Source: Sinomonas atrocyanea
GTDB taxonomy: Bacteria > Actinomycetota > Actinomycetes > Actinomycetales > Micrococcaceae
Reading direction: 5' to 3'
NCBI RefSeq assembly: GCF_030811715.1
Contig: NZ_JAUSRH010000008.1
Span: 62,001-126,000 of the forward strand
DNA: 64,000 bases
Of the stretch, positions 26,573 to 36,193 are shown one piece after another. Every line of letters begins with the position of its first letter. Position 1 is the stretch's first letter. The position numbers were made by a program, and so were the translations under genes. The notes beneath the pieces are model-generated. The model saw only the letters and a list, made by a program, of their open reading frames with translations. It did not search any database and had not been told where the DNA came from.

Positions 26573-27451
26573 ATGCCTTCTACCCCCTCCACGGCACCTC
26601 TGGGCACGCTTGTCCGCGGCACCCTGAGCCCCGTCCGTCCCGTCCCGGCGTCGATCCCGCGGCCGGAGTACGCGTGGAAGAAGGCACCCGAGAAGTACAC
26701 GGGCTCCAACGTGCTCACGCCCGAGCAGATCGAGAAGGTCCGGGCGGCCGGAAGGATCGCTGCCCAGGCCATCGTGGAGGTCGGCGCACACATCCGCCCC
26801 GGCGTGACCACGGACGAACTCGACCGCGTGGGCCACGAGTTCCTCCTCGACCACGGCGCCTATCCCTCGACCCTCGGCTACCGCGGCTTCCCGAAGTCGC
26901 TGTGCACGTCGGTCAACGAGGTCATCTGCCACGGAATCCCCGACTCGACCCTCCTGGCCGACGGGGACATCATCAACATCGACATCACCGCCTTCAAGGA
27001 CGGCGTCCACGGGGACACGAACTTCACGTTCCTCGTCGGGGACGTGGACCAGGAGTCGAGGCTGCTCGTGGAGCGGACGCAGGAGTCCCTCCGCCGAGGC
27101 ATCAAGGCCGTCGCCCCGGGCCGTGAGATCAACGTGATCGGCAGGGCCATCAGCGCCTATGCGAAGCGCTTCGGCTACGGGGTGGTGCGGGACTTCACCG
27201 GCCACGGCGTGGGCGAGGCCTTCCACTCCGGGCTCATCATCCCGCACTACGACGCCGCCCCCGCCTACGGCACCATCATGGAGCCGGGGATGGTGTTCAC
27301 GATCGAGCCGATGCTGACGCTCGGCGGCATCGAGTGGGACATGTGGGAGGACGACTGGACCGTCGTCACCCGCGACCGGAAGCGCACCGCCCAGTTCGAG
27401 CACACCCTCGTCGTCACCGATTCCGGCGCCGAGGTCCTCACGGTTCCCTGA
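26573..27451 (+). CDS. map: Type I methionine aminopeptidase
   Basis: A 292-residue dinuclear-metal enzyme that removes the initiator methionine from new proteins. The metal ligands are seen as the Asp in [10 protein letters not shown], the Asp in HGDTNF, the His in [11 protein letters not shown], the Glu in FTIEPM and the Glu in AQFEHT. An N-terminal extension of about 45 residues (rich in Pro and Ser, [13 protein letters not shown]) is typical of the longer actinobacterial form. The ATG follows a -10 element by six bases. ppgK begins 42 bases after the stop and probably shares the transcript. Confidence 0.96.
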   Translation: MPSTPSTAPLGTLVRGTLSPVRPVPASIPRPEYAWKKAPEKYTGSNVLTPEQIEKVRAAGRIAAQAIVEVGAHIRPGVTTDELDRVGHEFLLDHGAYPSTLGYRGFPKSLCTSVNEVICHGIPDSTLLADGDIINIDITAFKDGVHGDTNFTFLVGDVDQESRLLVERTQESLRRGIKAVAPGREINVIGRAISAYAKRFGYGVVRDFTGHGVGEAFHSGLIIPHYDAAPAYGTIMEPGMVFTIEPMLTLGGIEWDMWEDDWTVVTRDRKRTAQFEHTLVVTDSGAEVLTVP

Positions 27452-27492
27452 ACCACCCCTCCCCCACACGACCCGCGAGAGGCAGGCCGCGC

Positions 27493-28296
27493 ATGGCAAA
27501 GAGCGAGAAGAAGAAGAAGTCCCGGGCAACCGCGATCGGCATCGACATCGGCGGCACGGGCATCAAGGGGGGAATCGTCGACCTCGCCAAGGGCAAGCTC
27601 GTCGGGGACCGCATCCGTGTCGACACCCCGCAGCCCTCGACCCCGGAGGCCGTGGCCGCGGTCGTCGCCCAGATCGTCGACGAGCTCGGCGCCCGAGAGG
27701 GTGCGCCCGACGCCGACAGCCCGGTGGGCGTCGCCTTCCCCGCCATCATCCAGCACGGTGTGGCCCGCTCCGCCGCGAACGTGGACAAGTCGTGGATCGA
27801 CTTCGAGGTGGACAAGGCCTTCACGAACAAGCTCGGCCGGCCCGTCGAGGTCGTCAACGACGCGGACGCCGCGGGGCTCGCCGAGGTGCGCTTCGGCGCG
27901 GGCAAGGGCGTCGATGGGACGGTCCTCGTGATCACCCTCGGCACCGGGATCGGGTCCGCGTTCGTGTTCGACGGGCGCCTCGTCCCCAATGCCGAGCTCG
28001 GCCACCTCGAGATCGACGGCCACGATGCGGAGACGAGGGCCTCCGCGGTGGCGCGGGAGCGGGACGGGCTCAGCTGGGAGGACTACTCCGTGCGGCTCCA
28101 GCGCTACTTCGAGCACGTCGAGTTCCTCTTCTCGCCCGAGCTGTTCATCGTGGGCGGCGGCATCTCCAAGCGCGCCGACGAGTACCTGCCGCTGCTGAAG
28201 CTGCGGACGCCGATCATCCCCGCCAAGCTCAAGAATGAGGCCGGCATCGTGGGGGCGGCGCTCCAGGTCGCGATCCACCACAAGCTCGCGAAGTAG
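27493..28296 (+). CDS. ppgK: Polyphosphate glucokinase
   Basis: A 267-residue ROK-family sugar kinase that phosphorylates glucose using polyphosphate or ATP. The phosphate-binding IGIDIGGTGIKGG is near the N-terminus. PVEVVNDADAAGLAE holds the catalytic Asp, and TLGTGIGSAF is the second phosphate loop. The actinobacterial polyphosphate-specific type has the GHLEIDG and ARERDGLSWEDY stretches seen here and lacks the zinc-binding cysteines of other ROK proteins. A Lys-rich start (MAKSEKKKKSR) is common. It follows map in the same direction and ends at a strong terminator. Confidence 0.95.
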   Translation: MAKSEKKKKSRATAIGIDIGGTGIKGGIVDLAKGKLVGDRIRVDTPQPSTPEAVAAVVAQIVDELGAREGAPDADSPVGVAFPAIIQHGVARSAANVDKSWIDFEVDKAFTNKLGRPVEVVNDADAAGLAEVRFGAGKGVDGTVLVITLGTGIGSAFVFDGRLVPNAELGHLEIDGHDAETRASAVARERDGLSWEDYSVRLQRYFEHVEFLFSPELFIVGGGISKRADEYLPLLKLRTPIIPAKLKNEAGIVGAALQVAIHHKLAK

Positions 28297-28317
28297 GCCG
28301 ACCCGCTGCTGCGGACG

Positions 28318-28360
28318 ACGGCGAGGGGCCCCGGACAGTTCGTCCGGGGCCCCTCGCCGT
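28318..28360. terminator. Bidirectional terminator between ppgK and nrdR
   Basis: A perfect 19-bp stem (28318-28336 with 28342-28360) around AGTTC, between convergent genes. Confidence 0.85.
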
Positions 28361-28382
28361 GGTCGCCGCCGGGCGGCGGGCC

Positions 28383-28856
28383 TCAGCTCGCGGCCGACTC
28401 GGGTGTGCCCTCCCGCTCGGCGCGCAGCACGCTGATGGCGGCCTCGAAGTCGGCGAGCGACTCGAAGTCCTGGTAGACGCTCGCGAAGCGCAGGTAGGCC
28501 ACCTGGTCGAGCCGCTTGAGCGGGCCGAGGATCGCGAGGCCGATCTCGTGGGCCCGGATCTCGGCCGAGCCCGCGGCCCGGATCGTCTCCTCCACCTCCT
28601 GGGCGAGGAGGGCGAGGTCGTCGTCCGTCACCGGGCGCCCCTGGCATGCCTTGCGCACGCCGTTGATGACCTTGGACCGGCTGAACGGCTCGCCGGCGCC
28701 GGAGCGCTTGAGCACGGTCAGGCTCGTGGTCTCGAGCGTCGTGAACCGCCGGCCGCACTCAGGGCACTGCCGGCGGCGCCGGATGGCCGAGCCGTCGTCC
28801 TGGAGACGGCTGTCGACGACGCGGGAATCGGGGTTGCGGCAGAACGGGCAGTACAC
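28383..28856 (-). CDS. nrdR: Transcriptional repressor NrdR
   Basis: A 157-residue zinc-finger and ATP-cone repressor of ribonucleotide reductase genes. The zinc ligands are in CPFC and CPECGRRF. The ATP cone ([17 protein letters not shown] onward) senses ATP/dATP. I chose GTG 28856 (giving MYCPFC) because a TAGGAT -10 element ends seven bases upstream. The alternative ATG 28865 overlaps that element and would add MDC before the conserved start. Two NrdR boxes lie upstream, so it probably represses itself. No ribonucleotide reductase gene is in the window. Confidence 0.93.
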   Translation of the reverse strand: MYCPFCRNPDSRVVDSRLQDDGSAIRRRRQCPECGRRFTTLETTSLTVLKRSGAGEPFSRSKVINGVRKACQGRPVTDDDLALLAQEVEETIRAAGSAEIRAHEIGLAILGPLKRLDQVAYLRFASVYQDFESLADFEAAISVLRAEREGTPESAAS

Positions 28857-28863
28857 GCAGTCC

Positions 28864-28869
28864 ATCCTA
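28864..28869 (-). promoter_or_regulatory. -10 element of nrdR (leaderless type)
   Basis: The minus strand reads TAGGAT, then GGACTGC, then GTG 28856. Confidence 0.6.
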
Positions 28870-28900
28870 CTGAGCCGGGGACCGCCCCCACAAGGCATGA

Positions 28901-28937
28901 CCACAACATGTAGTGTCACGGACACTACGTGTAGGGG
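28901..28937 (-). promoter_or_regulatory. Pair of NrdR boxes upstream of nrdR
   Basis: Two 16-bp near-palindromes begin 21 bases apart, about two helical turns: 28901-28916 (core ACAACATGTAGTGT) and 28922-28937 (core ACACTACGTGTAG). They fit the NrdR consensus acaCwAtATaTwGtgt at about 13 and 11 of 16 positions. They lie 32 bases and more upstream of the nrdR -10 element. Confidence 0.75.
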
Positions 28938-28998
28938 CAGGAGATGAAGCGGCCGGGTGCAGAGCCCGCCCGTGCGGGAGAGGCGCGGCCCGCTGGCG

Positions 28999-30381
28999 TC
29001 AGGCGCCGGCGAACCTCGCATCGACCGCGTCCCCGTGGGCGGGGAGGTCCTCGGCGTCCGAGAGGCTGCGGATGTGCGCCGAGACGCCCTTGAGCGCCGC
29101 CTCGGAGTAGTCGACGACCTGGATCGCCCGCAGGAACGTCGTGACGTTCAGCCCGGACGAGAACGCCGCCGTGCCGGAGGTCGGCAGGACGTGGTTCGAC
29201 CCGGCGCAGTAGTCCCCGAGGCTCACGGGGCTGTAGTCGCCGACGAACACCGCGCCGGCGTTGCGGATCCGGGCGGCGACGGCGGGCGCGTCCGCGGTCA
29301 TGATCTCGAGGTGCTCGGCCGCATAGGCGTCACACACGGCGATGCCGGCCTCGAGGCCGTCGACGAGCACGACGCCGGACTGCTCGCCTGAGAGCGCTTC
29401 GACGACGCGGTCGCGGTGCTTGGTACGCTCGGCCAGGATGGCGAGCTGCTCGCGCACGCGCTCCGCGAGCTGGGGCGAGTCCGTGACGAGGACGCTGCCC
29501 GCGCGGGGATCGTGCTCTGCCTGGCTGATGAGGTCTGCCGCCACGAGCTCAGGGCGCGCGCCGGCGTCGGCCAGGATCGCGATCTCGGTGGGGCCCGCCT
29601 CGGCATCGATGCCCACGACGCCCTTGACGAGCCGCTTGGCTGTGGCCACGAAGATGTTGCCGGGCCCCGTCACGACGTCGGCCGGCTCGATCGCGGGAAG
29701 TGGTCCGCCGCCGTCGTGCGCGCCGTCGGCGCCCTCGGGGATCCCGTAGGCGAACGAGACGATCGCCTGTGCGCCGCCGATCGCGTAGACCTCGTCGATG
29801 CCCAGGAGGGCAGCCGCGGCGAGGATGGTGGGGTGGGGCAGGCCCCCGTTCTCCTTCTGCGGCGGGGAGGCGAGCGCGATCGAGCCGACGCCTGCGGCCT
29901 GGGCGGGCACCACGTTCATGACCACGCTCGAGGGGTAGACGGCGAGGCCGCCGGGGACGTACAGGCCCACGCGGCGCACGGGGACCCAGCGCTGGGTGAC
30001 CGACGCGCCGTCGGCCGGGTGCACGGTGACGTCGGCGGGGACCTGGGCGGCCGCGAACGCCCGGGCGCGGGCGATCGACTCCTCCAGTGCGGCGCGCACA
30101 CGGGGATCGAGCGCGGCGAGCGCGGCGGAGATAGCCTCGGCGGGCACCCGCGGGTGGCGCTGATCGACGCCGTCGAACTTCGCCGCGAGCTCGGTCAGGG
30201 CCGCGAAGCCCCGGGCCCGCACGTCGGCGATGATCCCGCGCACCGCCTGCTCCACGCCCGTGCCGTCCCCAGCCGCCAGGCGCGGGACCGCGGCCCGCAG
30301 CTCCGCGGATCCGAGGGCGTGTCCCCGCAGGTCGATGGTGCGGAAGGCGGGCGCGGCGGGCGTTGAGGCGGCGGAAGTCAC
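28999..30381 (-). CDS. hisD: Histidinol dehydrogenase
   Basis: A 460-residue zinc enzyme that oxidises histidinol to histidine in two NAD-dependent steps. Family motifs are [47 protein letters not shown] and the catalytic [14 protein letters not shown], with the C-terminal EHLEI and [13 protein letters not shown] short insert between the PEG and [10 protein letters not shown] segments is common in actinobacteria. The start is GTG 30381, six bases after TAGACT. No other his gene is in the window; in many Micrococcales hisD heads a histidine operon, but here nrdR follows it. Confidence 0.96.
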   Translation of the reverse strand: MTSAASTPAAPAFRTIDLRGHALGSAELRAAVPRLAAGDGTGVEQAVRGIIADVRARGFAALTELAAKFDGVDQRHPRVPAEAISAALAALDPRVRAALEESIARARAFAAAQVPADVTVHPADGASVTQRWVPVRRVGLYVPGGLAVYPSSVVMNVVPAQAAGVGSIALASPPQKENGGLPHPTILAAAALLGIDEVYAIGGAQAIVSFAYGIPEGADGAHDGGGPLPAIEPADVVTGPGNIFVATAKRLVKGVVGIDAEAGPTEIAILADAGARPELVAADLISQAEHDPRAGSVLVTDSPQLAERVREQLAILAERTKHRDRVVEALSGEQSGVVLVDGLEAGIAVCDAYAAEHLEIMTADAPAVAARIRNAGAVFVGDYSPVSLGDYCAGSNHVLPTSGTAAFSSGLNVTTFLRAIQVVDYSEAALKGVSAHIRSLSDAEDLPAHGDAVDARFAGA

Positions 30382-30387
30382 CGCCCC

Positions 30388-30393
30388 AGTCTA
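30388..30393 (-). promoter_or_regulatory. -10 element of hisD (leaderless type)
   Basis: The minus strand reads TAGACT, then GGGGCG, then GTG 30381. Confidence 0.62.
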
Positions 30394-30460
30394 CCGGCGG
30401 CAACCGGGCGGCCCGGTGGCCTGCGGGCCCGTCCTCCGGGGCCCTGTCCCCCGGGCGGGG

Positions 30461-30967
30461 TCAGTCCCGGGGCGGGACCCACCACAGGGTGGTGAAGGCG
30501 AGCACCGCGAGGGCGACGACGGCGGGCCAGACCGCGAGGGCGCTGAGGGCCTGCAGCCCGAAGGCGGACTCGGCGACCGAGGGGCTGACGCCGCGCGACC
30601 CGAGCACGTGTCCGAGGCCCACACCGGTCCCCCAGGCGGCGAGTGTGCCCAGCGTGCTGCCCGCGAGGGCGGACAGGCCCCGGTTCGGCAGGCCCGTCCG
30701 GCGGCGGCCCACCGCAAGCGCGACCGTGACCACGAGTCCCGCGGCGAGGCCCAGGGCGCCGAACAGGAGGTCCCGCTCGTCCCAGGTCTCGTAGTCGGTC
30801 CCGGCGCCGTAGAAGAGCCCGCCGGGTGCCGCGACCACCCAGACGGTGCCCAGCACCAGGCCGCCCAGCAGGGGGAACACGCACCAGCGCACGAGCGAGA
30901 CCCGCTCCCGCCGGTCGGCGCGCTGCGGGCCCTCCGCCGCCTCGGGCCGGACCGACTCCTCACTCAT
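30461..30967 (-). CDS. Small hypothetical membrane protein after dnaE
   Basis: A 168-residue membrane protein with four hydrophobic segments, near residues 28-46, 66-85, 98-118 and 141-161 of the MSEESVRPE start. A short charged N-terminus precedes them. I do not recognise a family. Its start ATG 30967 lies 11 bases after the dnaE stop with GAGG upstream; an in-frame ATG at 30985 overlaps dnaE. Co-transcription with dnaE is likely. Similar small membrane genes follow dnaE in related genomes, without known function. Confidence 0.65.
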   Translation of the reverse strand: MSEESVRPEAAEGPQRADRRERVSLVRWCVFPLLGGLVLGTVWVVAAPGGLFYGAGTDYETWDERDLLFGALGLAAGLVVTVALAVGRRRTGLPNRGLSALAGSTLGTLAAWGTGVGLGHVLGSRGVSPSVAESAFGLQALSALAVWPAVVALAVLAFTTLWWVPPRD

Positions 30968-30977
30968 CCCGGGCGCC

Positions 30978-33900
30978 TCAGGCATCGAGGCACGCCGGGC
31001 CGAGGAGGACCTTGAGGTCTCCGAACAGGGCCGGGTTCGGGTTCACGCGCAGGTGCACGCCGAGGCGCATCACCTCGATGCTCCGCGTCCCCTGGAGCCT
31101 GAGCTGGACCTCGTTGTGGCCCGGATGCGTCTTGAGGACGTCCCCGAGCTGCGTCACGACCCGTTCGGTCGCCTTGTGCGTGGGCATGCTGATGACCACC
31201 GGACCGCCGGTGGCATCCGAGAGGTCCGGGACGGTGAGCTCCATGGCGTTGAGCGCCACGTTGCCGTCATCGCGGCGCTGGAGCCTGCCCTTGACCACGA
31301 CGATGAGGTCCTCGGCGAGGATCGAGGAGATCGGGCCGTACACCTGGCCGAAGAACATGACCTCGATCGACGCACCCAGGTCCTCGATCTCGGCGCGCGC
31401 ATAGGCGTTGCCGCTCGCCTTGGCGATGCGGCGGGACAGGGAGGTGATCATGCCGGCGATCGTCACGATCGAGCCGTCGGCCGGGCCCTCGTCCGCGATG
31501 AGGGCACTGATCCCCGTCTCGGCGTGCTGGGCGAGCACGCCCTCGAGGCCCTGGAGCGGGTGGTCGGACACGTAGAGGCCGAGCATGTCCCGCTCGAACG
31601 CGAGCTTGTCCTTCTTCTCCCATTCCGGGAGGTCGGGGATCTCGACGGCGAGGCCGGCCGCTCCGCCGCCCTCGGCGTCGCCGAAGGCGCTGAAGAGGTC
31701 GAACTGGTTGTTCGCCTCGTTGCGCTTGAGGGTGATGACGGCGTCCACCGCCTCCTCGTGGATCATGGCGAGGGAGCGGCGGGGGTGGCCGAGCGAGTCG
31801 AACGCCCCGGCCTTGATGAGGGATTCGATGGTGCGCTTGTTGCACACCACCGCGGGGACCTTGGTCAGGAAGTCGGAGAAGCCCGTGAAGGCACCCTTCT
31901 CCTCCCGCGCGGCGACCATGGAGTGGACCACGTTCGCGCCGACATTGCGGATCGCGCCCATGCCGAAGCGGATGTCCTTGCCCACCGGGGTGAAGTTCAG
32001 GGCGGACTCGTTCACATCGGGCGGCAGCACCGTGATGCCCATGTGGCGGCACTCGTTGAGGTACATGGCGCACTTGTCCTTGTCGTCGCCGACGCTCGTC
32101 AGCAGCGCCGCCATGTACTCCGCGGGGTAGTGCGCCTTGAGGTAGGCCGTCCAGTACGACACCACGCCGTACGCGGCCGAGTGGGCCTTGTTGAACGCGT
32201 AGTCCGAGAACGGCAGCAGGATGTCCCAGAGGGCCTTGACCGCGGCGTCGGAGTAGCCGCGCTCCCGCATGCCCCCGGAGAAGCCCGCGAACTGCTTGTC
32301 CAGCTCGGACTTCTTCTTCTTGCCCATGGCGCGGCGGAGGATATCGGCCTGGCCGAGCGAGTAGCCGGCGACCTTCTGCGCGATGGCCATGACCTGCTCC
32401 TGATAGACGATCAGGCCGAAGGTCGTGTCCAGGATCTCCCGCAGTGGCTCCTCGAGCTCGGGGTGGATCGGCGTGATCTCCTGCAGCCCGTTCTTGCGCA
32501 GCGCGTAGTTGGTGTGCGCGTTGGCGCCCATCGGGCCGGGGCGGTAGAGCGCGAGGACGGCGGAGATGTCCTCGAAGTTGTCCGGGCGCATGAGCTTCAG
32601 GAGCGAGCGCATCGGACCGCCGTCGAGCTGGAACACCCCGAGCGTGTCGCCGCGGGCCAGGAGCTCGTAGGAGGCGGCGTCGTCGAGCTCGAGGCGCTCG
32701 AGGTCGAGGTCGACGCCTTGGTTGGCCTTGATGTTGTCCAGGGCGTCCGTGATGATCGTGAGGTTCCTCAGGCCGAGGAAGTCCATCTTGATCAGGCCCA
32801 GGCCCTCGCAGGTCGGGTAGTCGAACTGCGTGATGACCTGGCCGTCCTGCTCGCGGCGCATGATCGGCACGATGTCGATCAGCGGGTGCGAGGACATGAT
32901 GACGCCGGCGGCGTGGACGCCCCACTGGCGCTTGAGGCCCTCGAGGCCCGTGGCCGTCTCGAAGACGCGCTGCGCATCCGGGTCGGTGCGCAGCAGCTCG
33001 CGCATCTCCTCGGCCTCGCCGTAGCGCTTGGCCTCGGGGTTGTGGATGTCCGCGAGCGGCATGCCCTTGCCCATCACATCCGGCGGCATGGCCTTGGTGA
33101 GCCGCTCCCCCACCGAGAACGGGTACCCGAGGACGCGGGAGGAGTCCTTGAGGGCCTGCTTGGCCTTGATCGTGCCGTAGGTGACGATCATCGCGACGCG
33201 GTCGTCGCCGTACTTCTCGGTCACGTACTTGATGACCTCCGAGCGGCGGCGGTCGTCGAAGTCGACGTCGAAGTCGGGCATCGAGACGCGGTCCGGGTTG
33301 AGGAAGCGCTCGAAGATGAGGCCGTGGTCGAGCGGGTTCAGGTCGGTGATGCGCATCGCGTAGGCCGCCATCGAGCCCGCGCCGGAGCCGCGGCCGGGCC
33401 CGACGCGGATCCCGTTGTCCTTGGCCCAGTTGATGAAGTCCGCGACGACGAGGAAGTAGCCCGGGAAGCCCATCTGGGTGATGATCCCGATCTCGTACTC
33501 GGCCTGCTTCCGCACCGCGTCCGGGATGCCGCCCGGGAAGCGGTAGTGGAGGCCGCGCTCGACCTCCTTGACGAACCACGACTCCTCGTTCTCCCCCTCG
33601 GGGCAGGGGAAGCGGGGCATGTAGCTGGCCTTGGTGTTGAACTCGACGTTGCACCGCTCGGCGATGAGCAGCGTGTTGTCGCAGGCCTCGGGGTGGTCGC
33701 CGAAGATCGCGCGCATCTCGTCGGGGGACTTGAGGTAGAACTCGTCCGCGTCGAACTTGAAGCGCTTGGGGTCCGCGAGCGTCGAGCCCGACTGGACGCA
33801 GAGCAGCGCGGCGTGGCTGGAGGCGTCCTCTGCGTGGGTGTAGTGCAGGTCGTTCGTGGCCACGAGCGGCAGCCCGAGGTCCTTGGCGAGCCGGTACAGC

Positions 33901-34511
33901 TCCGCCTGGACGTTGCGCTCGATGTCGAGGCCGTGGTCCATGACCTCGCAGAAGAAGTTGTCCGCGCCGAAGATGTCGCGGAACTCCGACGCGGCCTCGC
34001 GGGCCTCCTGGTACAGGCCCAGGCGCAGCTTGGTCTGGACCTCGCCGGAGGGGCACCCGGTGGTGGCGATGATGCCCTTGCCGTAGGTCTGCAGGAGCTC
34101 GCGGTCCATGCGGGGCTTGTAGAGGTAGCCCTCGAGGGAGGCGAGCGAGGACATGCGGAAGAGGTTGTGCATCCCCTGGGTGTCCTCGGCCCACATCGTC
34201 ATGTGGGTGTACGCGCCGGCGCCGGAGACGTCGTCCCGGCCGCCCTCGCCCCAGCGCACGCGGGTCTTGTCCCGGCGGGCCGTGCCCGGGGTGAGGTACG
34301 CCTCGACCCCGATGACCGGCTTGATCCCGGCGTCCGTGGCCTTCTTCCAGAAGTCGAACGCGCCGAACACGAACCCATGGTCCGTCGTGGCCAGCGCGTT
34401 CATGCCGAGTTCCTCGGCGTGGCTGAACAGGTCCCCGAGCCGCGCCGCGCCGTCGAGCATCGAGTACTCGGTGTGGTTGTGGAGATGGACGAACGAACCG
34501 CTGGAAGTCAC
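30978..34511 (-). CDS. dnaE: DNA polymerase III alpha subunit
   Basis: A 1177-residue replicative DNA polymerase of the DnaE1 type. The N-terminal PHP domain keeps its metal ligands (HLHNHTEYS, His9/His11/His13 region), so it probably has its own proofreading exonuclease, as shown for mycobacterial DnaE1. The palm holds the catalytic aspartates in PDFDVDFDDRR (about residues 405-416). A helix-hairpin-helix and OB fold region lie in the C-terminal third (ITSLSRRIAKASGNAYARAE). The start is GTG 34511, six bases after TAGACT. Confidence 0.97.
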   Translation of the reverse strand: MTSSGSFVHLHNHTEYSMLDGAARLGDLFSHAEELGMNALATTDHGFVFGAFDFWKKATDAGIKPVIGVEAYLTPGTARRDKTRVRWGEGGRDDVSGAGAYTHMTMWAEDTQGMHNLFRMSSLASLEGYLYKPRMDRELLQTYGKGIIATTGCPSGEVQTKLRLGLYQEAREAASEFRDIFGADNFFCEVMDHGLDIERNVQAELYRLAKDLGLPLVATNDLHYTHAEDASSHAALLCVQSGSTLADPKRFKFDADEFYLKSPDEMRAIFGDHPEACDNTLLIAERCNVEFNTKASYMPRFPCPEGENEESWFVKEVERGLHYRFPGGIPDAVRKQAEYEIGIITQMGFPGYFLVVADFINWAKDNGIRVGPGRGSGAGSMAAYAMRITDLNPLDHGLIFERFLNPDRVSMPDFDVDFDDRRRSEVIKYVTEKYGDDRVAMIVTYGTIKAKQALKDSSRVLGYPFSVGERLTKAMPPDVMGKGMPLADIHNPEAKRYGEAEEMRELLRTDPDAQRVFETATGLEGLKRQWGVHAAGVIMSSHPLIDIVPIMRREQDGQVITQFDYPTCEGLGLIKMDFLGLRNLTIITDALDNIKANQGVDLDLERLELDDAASYELLARGDTLGVFQLDGGPMRSLLKLMRPDNFEDISAVLALYRPGPMGANAHTNYALRKNGLQEITPIHPELEEPLREILDTTFGLIVYQEQVMAIAQKVAGYSLGQADILRRAMGKKKKSELDKQFAGFSGGMRERGYSDAAVKALWDILLPFSDYAFNKAHSAAYGVVSYWTAYLKAHYPAEYMAALLTSVGDDKDKCAMYLNECRHMGITVLPPDVNESALNFTPVGKDIRFGMGAIRNVGANVVHSMVAAREEKGAFTGFSDFLTKVPAVVCNKRTIESLIKAGAFDSLGHPRRSLAMIHEEAVDAVITLKRNEANNQFDLFSAFGDAEGGGAAGLAVEIPDLPEWEKKDKLAFERDMLGLYVSDHPLQGLEGVLAQHAETGISALIADEGPADGSIVTIAGMITSLSRRIAKASGNAYARAEIEDLGASIEVMFFGQVYGPISSILAEDLIVVVKGRLQRRDDGNVALNAMELTVPDLSDATGGPVVISMPTHKATERVVTQLGDVLKTHPGHNEVQLRLQGTRSIEVMRLGVHLRVNPNPALFGDLKVLLGPACLDA

Positions 34512-34517
34512 CGACCC

Positions 34518-34523
34518 AGTCTA
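34518..34523 (-). promoter_or_regulatory. -10 element of dnaE (leaderless type)
   Basis: The minus strand reads TAGACT, then GGGTCG, then GTG 34511. The layout is nearly the same as at hisD. Confidence 0.62.
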
Positions 34524-34606
34524 GGCGTCGGCGCCGGTGCCGCGGCGGAGGCACGACGGCGGTCTCCCCCGCCGGCGCGCCCGAGCCGCGCGCGCCGCGC
34601 GTCAGC

Positions 34607-35533
34607 TCAGATACGGCCCTCGCGCAGGACGTCGATCGCGTACTGCAGGTCCGCGGGGTACGGGCTCACGGCCTCGACGCGCTCGCCGGTCCTCGGGTGC
34701 GCGAAGGCGAGCCGGTATGCGTGCAGCCACTGGCGGGTCAGGCCGAGGTCCGCGGCGAGCCGGGGGTCGGCGCCGTACGTCAGGTCGCCGGCGCACGGGT
34801 GGTGCAGCGCGGCGAAGTGCACGCGGATCTGGTGGGTGCGGCCGGTCTCGAGGTGGACCTCGACGAGGCTGGCCCGGCCGAAGGCCTCGATCACCTCGTA
34901 GTGGGTCACGGAGGGGCGGCCGTCCTCGATGACCGCGAAGCGCCAGTCGTAGCCCGGATGGCGCCCGATGGGCGCGTCGATCGTGCCCTCCAGGGGGTCG
35001 GGGATCCCCTGGACCACGGCGTGGTAGACCTTTTCCACGGTCCGGTCCTTGAACGCCTGCTTGAGCGCGGTGTACGCGAGCTCCGTCTTGGCCACCACCA
35101 TGGCCCCGGAGGTGCCGACGTCGAGCCGGTGCACGATGCCGGCCCGCTCGGGCGCGCCGGAGGTGGAGATCCTGAAGCCGGCGCCGGCGAGGCCTCCCAC
35201 GACGGTCGGGCCCACCCACCCGGGCGAGGGATGCGCCGCGACGCCCACCGGCTTGTCCACGACCACGAAGTCCTCGTCGTCGATGAGGATCTCGAGTCCG
35301 TCCACCTTCTCCACCACCACTTCCAGAGGGTCCCGGGTCTTGGGCCGTTCGACGAGGAGTTCCTCTCCCGCGCCCAGCTTCGCCGACTTCGCCACGGCCT
35401 TCCCACCCGAGGAAACGTGTCCTTCGGCCAGGAGCGCGGCCGCCACGGACCGGGAGACGCCGAGGAGGGCGGCGAGCACGGCGTCGGCGCGGCCGCCCGC
35501 GAGTTCCTCGGGGACCACGTGCAGCTCAGCCAC
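34607..35533 (-). CDS. rluD: RluA-family pseudouridine synthase (RluD type)
   Basis: A 308-residue RNA pseudouridine synthase. An N-terminal S4 RNA-binding domain ([23 protein letters not shown], residues 12-34) precedes the catalytic domain with HRLDVGTSG, where the Asp is the nucleophile. [22 protein letters not shown] is the second RluA signature. Whether it modifies 23S rRNA helix 69, like RluD, is inferred from lspA linkage and length. Its start overlaps the lspA stop by eight bases, so the pair is translationally coupled. Confidence 0.93.
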   Translation of the reverse strand: MAELHVVPEELAGGRADAVLAALLGVSRSVAAALLAEGHVSSGGKAVAKSAKLGAGEELLVERPKTRDPLEVVVEKVDGLEILIDDEDFVVVDKPVGVAAHPSPGWVGPTVVGGLAGAGFRISTSGAPERAGIVHRLDVGTSGAMVVAKTELAYTALKQAFKDRTVEKVYHAVVQGIPDPLEGTIDAPIGRHPGYDWRFAVIEDGRPSVTHYEVIEAFGRASLVEVHLETGRTHQIRVHFAALHHPCAGDLTYGADPRLAADLGLTRQWLHAYRLAFAHPRTGERVEAVSPYPADLQYAIDVLREGRI

Positions 35534-36119
35534 GGTCCGGCTCCGCGCCGTCGCCGGCCGACGTGCCCTCTGCGCCCGCTTGGGGGCCGCTGTTGTGACG
35601 CTGGCGTGTGCCGTCGGGCGAGCGCCCCATGAGCGTGAGCAGGCAGACCAGCGCGACGCCGCAGACGACGGCGGAGTCCGCCACGTTGAAGATGGCGAAG
35701 TGGGGCAGGGAGATGAAGTCGACCACGTGGCCCATGCCGAAGGAGGGCTCGCGGAACAGGCGGTCCGTGAGGTTGCCCAGGGCCCCTCCGAGGACGAGGC
35801 CCAGGGCCGCGCCCCACCACAGCGAGCGGACCCTGCGGGTGTAGACGATGATCCCGACGGCCACCACGGTCATGATGATCGTGAACACCCACGTGACGCC
35901 CTCGCCGATCGAGAAGGCTGCCCCCGAGTTGCGGATGTAGTACCACTGCAGGAGCGGCGGGAGGACTGGGATGCGCTGGCCCTCGACCATCGTGCTGGTC
36001 ACCCACAGCTTGGTGAGCTGGTCCCCCGTGTAGGCGACGGCCGCGATGACGGCCAGGAGCACGACGGCGCGCCGTCGCCGCCGGAGCGGGACGGCGGGAA
36101 CGTCTTCAGTAGTGTCCAT
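35526..36119 (-). CDS. lspA: Lipoprotein signal peptidase
   Basis: A 197-residue four-helix membrane aspartic protease (signal peptidase II) that cleaves prolipoproteins after diacylglyceryl attachment. The catalytic aspartates are in GNLTDRLFR and FNVADSAV. Other family motifs are DQLTKLWV and [11 protein letters not shown]-terminal tail of about 40 polar residues is unusual but typical of actinobacteria. The start ATG 36119 has GGAAAG upstream. A substrate candidate, the lipoprotein at 58458-59036, is encoded further along. Confidence 0.95.
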   Translation of the reverse strand: MDTTEDVPAVPLRRRRRAVVLLAVIAAVAYTGDQLTKLWVTSTMVEGQRIPVLPPLLQWYYIRNSGAAFSIGEGVTWVFTIIMTVVAVGIIVYTRRVRSLWWGAALGLVLGGALGNLTDRLFREPSFGMGHVVDFISLPHFAIFNVADSAVVCGVALVCLLTLMGRSPDGTRQRHNSGPQAGAEGTSAGDGAEPDRG

Positions 36120-36143
36120 GCTTCTTTCCGATGGCAGCGCGAA

Positions 36144-36172
36144 GCCGGCGCCCGCCGTAGGCGGCCGCCGGC
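36144..36172 (-). terminator. Hairpin between wag31 and lspA
   Basis: A 13-base-pair-long stem with one C-C mismatch around a GTA loop, 22 bases after the wag31 stop. No T tract follows, so it may be an attenuator or RNA processing site rather than a terminator. Confidence 0.4.
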
Positions 36173-36193
36173 CTCGATGGCTCACGCGGTGGA

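Noticed and set aside
30846-34901. Long open frame on the plus strand opposite dnaE
   Set aside because: Same reason: a low-complexity shadow of the dnaE codon pattern.
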